Assembly: GCA_964292295.1 (NCBI GenBank)
Contig: CAXYVC010000009.1
Span: 1-51,696, forward strand
DNA: 51,696 nucleotides
Direction: 5' to 3'
Source of the DNA: CAXYVC01 sp964292295
GTDB taxonomy: Bacteria > Acidobacteriota > Holophagae > Holophagales > Holophagaceae
Below the pieces are notes generated by a model. It saw only the letters and a program-made list of their open reading frames with translations, searched no databases and had not been told where the DNA came from. This document shows positions 49,746-51,696 of the stretch, piece after piece (the stretch's first letter is position 1; each line of letters begins with the position of its first letter). The position numbers and the translations under genes were made by a program.

Positions 49746-51530
49746 TCACGCCCTCCGCCCGAAGCTGCGCTCCAGGTCGCTGCGGGTGAGCTTCTTGAGG
49801 ACGGGTCGGCCGTGGGGGCAGGTGTGCGGCACCTCGCAGGCCAGCAGGTCGCGGATCAGGGCCTCGGCGAGGGCGGGGTCCAGCCGCGCGTGCTTCTTGA
49901 TGGCGGCGTGGCAGGCGAGCTCGGCGTTCAGCTCCCGGCGGAAGACGTCCAGGTCCGCGCGGCCCTCCTTTTCCAGGCGCGCCAGCAGTTCCTCCAGCAG
50001 GGGCTCCGGATCGCGGTCCGCCAGGAAATCCGGCAGGCCCCGCACCAGCAGGGCGTCCGCCCCGAAGGCCTCGCACTCCACCCCCACGGCGTTCAGCTCC
50101 TCCAGGAAGGGCCCCAGGCGCGACAGCGCCGCGGGCCCCAGCTGCACCAGACGGGGCGGCAGCAGGGGCTGGACGGCCGGGGCGTGGCGGCGCAGGAAGA
50201 GCCGCTCGTACAGCACGCGCTCGTGGGCCACATGCTGGTCGACGATCCACAGTTCGGGTTCGCGCTCGCCCGGGACCTCGGCCAGCAGGTAGGTGGCATC
50301 GAAGGCCCCGAGGACCCGGAGCCCCGGCGCCTCCGGCGTTTCCGCCGCGCGCGAGGGTGCGGGAAGCGGAGCGTAGGGCCGGTCCAGGGCCCCCTCGGGC
50401 GGGAAGGCCGCCGCCAGCGCGGAGACCGCAGGCGCCGCGGAAGCCTCCCAGAGGCTGCGGTGCTGGGGCGCAACGGGGCGAGGCGCGGCGTCCAGCTCCA
50501 GCTCCTCCGGCTTCGGCGGCAGGCTGAGCACGGAGGGAAGCTCCCCCTTGGCCTGGGCCCAGGCCTCCCGCAGCGCCTGGGATACCCAGGGGAAGACCCG
50601 CTGGGGCTCCCGGAAGCGCACCTCGGCCTTGGTGGGGTGCACGTTCACGTCCACCGCCTCCGGAGGCAGCTCGAGGAAGAGCACGGCCGCCGGGTAGGCC
50701 CCCTTGGGGAAGAAGCCCTCCCACCCGCTGGCCAGGGCGGCCAGCAGCAGGCGGTCCCGCACCGCGCGCCCGTTCACGAAGAGGTAGAGGTGGGTGCGGT
50801 CCCGGAAGCTCAGCTCCGCGGGCGAGACGTAGCCCGAGAGCCGCCAGGGGCGCTCCCCGGACGCGAAGGGCAGGAGCCGGCCGAACTTCTCGCCGAGCAG
50901 GGGCGCCAGGCGGGCGCCGGGCTCCTCCACGGGGGGCAGCACGAGGGGCGCGCTCCGGTCCGTGCGCACGGTCCAGCGCACCTCCGGCGTGGCCAGGGCA
51001 AGGCGCGTCACCACGCCCCACAGGTGGGCGTGCTCGGTCTCGGGCCGCTTGAGGAAGCGCCGGCGGGCAGGCAGCTGGGCGAAGAGGTCGCGCACCACCA
51101 CCGTGGTGCCACGGGCGCGGGGCGCGGGCTGCACCCCCTTCACCACGCCGAACTCGCAGCGGAGCCGGTGCCCTTGACCCTCCTCCTCGGCGCTGTGCAG
51201 CTCGAAGCGGCTCACGGACGCGATGCTCGGCAGGGCCTCGCCCCGGAAGCCGAAGCTGGCGAGGGCGTCCAGGTCCGCCGCCGCGCGGATCTTGCTGGTG
51301 GCGTGGCGCTCCAGGGCCAGGTAGAGGTCATCCCGGCCCATGCCGCAGCCGTCGTCGGCCAGCTCCAGCAGGCGCCGGCCGCCCTCCTCCCAGGCCAGGT
51401 CCAGGCTGCGGGCGCCGGCGTCGAGGGCGTTCTCCACCAGCTCCTTCAGCACGGAGGCCGGCCTCTCCACGACCTCGCCCGCCGCGATCTGGTTGGCGAC
51501 GTGGTCGGGCAGGATGCGGATCCTCGGCAT
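49746..51530 (-). CDS. mutL: DNA mismatch repair protein MutL
   Basis: A 594-residue ATPase and endonuclease of mismatch repair. The N-terminal GHKL ATPase has QIAAGEVVERP, ELVENALDAGA, DDGCGMG and the block GFRGEALPSIASVS. The C-terminal domain has DQHVAHERVLYE, a variant of the endonuclease motif DQHAx2Ex4E with Val for Ala, plus the metal-site motifs ACHAAIK and CPHGRP, so nuclease activity is expected. The start is the ATG at 51530 (MPRIRILPDHV). A linker of about 100 residues separates the domains. A duplicated copy of its first codons lies just upstream. Confidence 0.95.
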   Translation of the reverse strand: MPRIRILPDHVANQIAAGEVVERPASVLKELVENALDAGARSLDLAWEEGGRRLLELADDGCGMGRDDLYLALERHATSKIRAAADLDALASFGFRGEALPSIASVSRFELHSAEEEGQGHRLRCEFGVVKGVQPAPRARGTTVVVRDLFAQLPARRRFLKRPETEHAHLWGVVTRLALATPEVRWTVRTDRSAPLVLPPVEEPGARLAPLLGEKFGRLLPFASGERPWRLSGYVSPAELSFRDRTHLYLFVNGRAVRDRLLLAALASGWEGFFPKGAYPAAVLFLELPPEAVDVNVHPTKAEVRFREPQRVFPWVSQALREAWAQAKGELPSVLSLPPKPEELELDAAPRPVAPQHRSLWEASAAPAVSALAAAFPPEGALDRPYAPLPAPSRAAETPEAPGLRVLGAFDATYLLAEVPGEREPELWIVDQHVAHERVLYERLFLRRHAPAVQPLLPPRLVQLGPAALSRLGPFLEELNAVGVECEAFGADALLVRGLPDFLADRDPEPLLEELLARLEKEGRADLDVFRRELNAELACHAAIKKHARLDPALAEALIRDLLACEVPHTCPHGRPVLKKLTRSDLERSFGRRA

Positions 51531-51557
51531 GGCGGACTCCTCAGGCCCCGGTGCGGC
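51472..51557. repeat. Copy A of an imperfect direct repeat covering the mutL start
   Basis: This segment, the first 20 or so codons of mutL plus its SD region, recurs 139 bases away at 51611-51696. The last 55 bases (51503-51557) are identical in both copies; the first 30 are diverged with several mismatches. Confidence 0.85.
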
Positions 51558-51669
51558 GTGCGGGCCGTGGCCTCCAGTCCCCATGGTGCCGTGACGCCCT
51601 GCGTCCCGTCACGGGGCCCGCCGCGATCCGCCTGGCGACGGGGTCGGGCAGGATGCGGATCCTCGGCAT
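51541..51669 (-). pseudogene. Truncated 42-aa duplicate of the mutL start
   Basis: From a second ATG at 51669 the copy reads MPRIRILPDPVARRIAAGPV before becoming non-homologous, and stops at 51541, just upstream of the mutL SD. The catalytic Glu of the ATPase motif IAAGEVVERP is lost. The 139-base offset is not a multiple of three. It could be a remnant of a recombined mutL, or serve as a leader ORF; nothing shows it is a functional protein. Confidence 0.6.
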
Positions 51670-51696
51670 GGCGGACTCCTCAGGCCCCGGTGCGGC
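51611..51696. repeat. Copy B of the mutL-start repeat, truncated by the window edge
   Basis: The second copy begins at about 51611 and continues to the last base of the window, so its true extent is unknown. See copy A for identity. Confidence 0.85.

Noticed and set aside
1..51696. tRNA, rRNA, CRISPR arrays or insertion sequences
   Set aside because: No cloverleaf with CCA-like end, no conserved rRNA segment, no regularly spaced repeats and no transposase-like protein was seen; this was by eye only.

Overview
This is a 51.7 kb window of very GC-rich chromosomal DNA, tightly packed and carrying no RNA genes, insertion sequences or CRISPR arrays that I can see. The mix of genes (an MglA-type GTPase fused to a sensor kinase, many TPR/PEGA/HEAT lipoprotein-like or scaffold proteins, the uppS-cdsA-dxr-rseP block, frequent GTG starts) suits a delta-proteobacterium-like or acidobacterial lineage. 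My best guess is Acidobacteriota, class Holophagae (Geothrix/Holophaga relatives). That assignment is inference from composition and gene style, not from a marker gene.

Layout. (1) 1-2449, minus strand: a two-component protein in which an MglA GTPase, a PAS domain and a degenerate histidine kinase are followed, in the -1 frame, by a canonical receiver. (2) 2693-6592, plus strand: the envelope/isoprenoid operon uppS-cdsA-dxr-rseP, then a CDGSH iron-sulfur protein whose Shine-Dalgarno lies in a perfect hairpin, then nuoE-nuoF. (3) 8716-16548: a GAF-GAF-GGDEF diguanylate cyclase, an EamA transporter, a membrane sensor, a CNT nucleoside transporter, a roadblock protein, and a minus-strand group of DUF2752, Yip1-like and exported proteins. 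(4) 16635-26398, plus strand: a HEAT-repeat protein with a pseudo-receiver, two exported TPR/propeller/PEGA proteins, a small membrane protein and a sigma-54 activator with a very large N-terminal region. (5) 26445-31698, plus strand: four glycosyltransferase genes. (6) 31695-49657, minus strand: a 14-gene glycan operon that converges on block 5, the two terminal stop codons sharing one CTAG. (7) 49746-51530, minus strand: mutL, with a partial duplicate of its 5' end at the window edge.

How the genes work together. Blocks 5 and 6 look like one surface-glycan locus. Genes at its upstream end (RfbF, a UXS-like SDR, a nucleotide-sugar dehydrogenase, RfbH, an SDR, a TPP-dependent acetolactate-synthase-like enzyme, a NeuB-family synthase, an SDR) should build one or two unusual nucleotide sugars, probably a CDP-linked 3-deoxy sugar with a two-carbon branch. 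The downstream part (GT2, B12-radical SAM, pyruvyltransferase, radical SAM, a Rossmann-SGNH-CitC-like fusion, a C-methyltransferase-like gene) looks like a decoration module. Four consecutive genes there each carry a similar small Rossmann-like GxGxxG domain fused to a different catalytic domain, which is the most unusual pattern in the window. The methyltransferase-like gene is currently broken by a perfect 47-bp tandem duplication.

No stretch above 300 bases lacks a gene; the longest gap is 2450-2692 (243 bases), which holds only a weak possible promoter.
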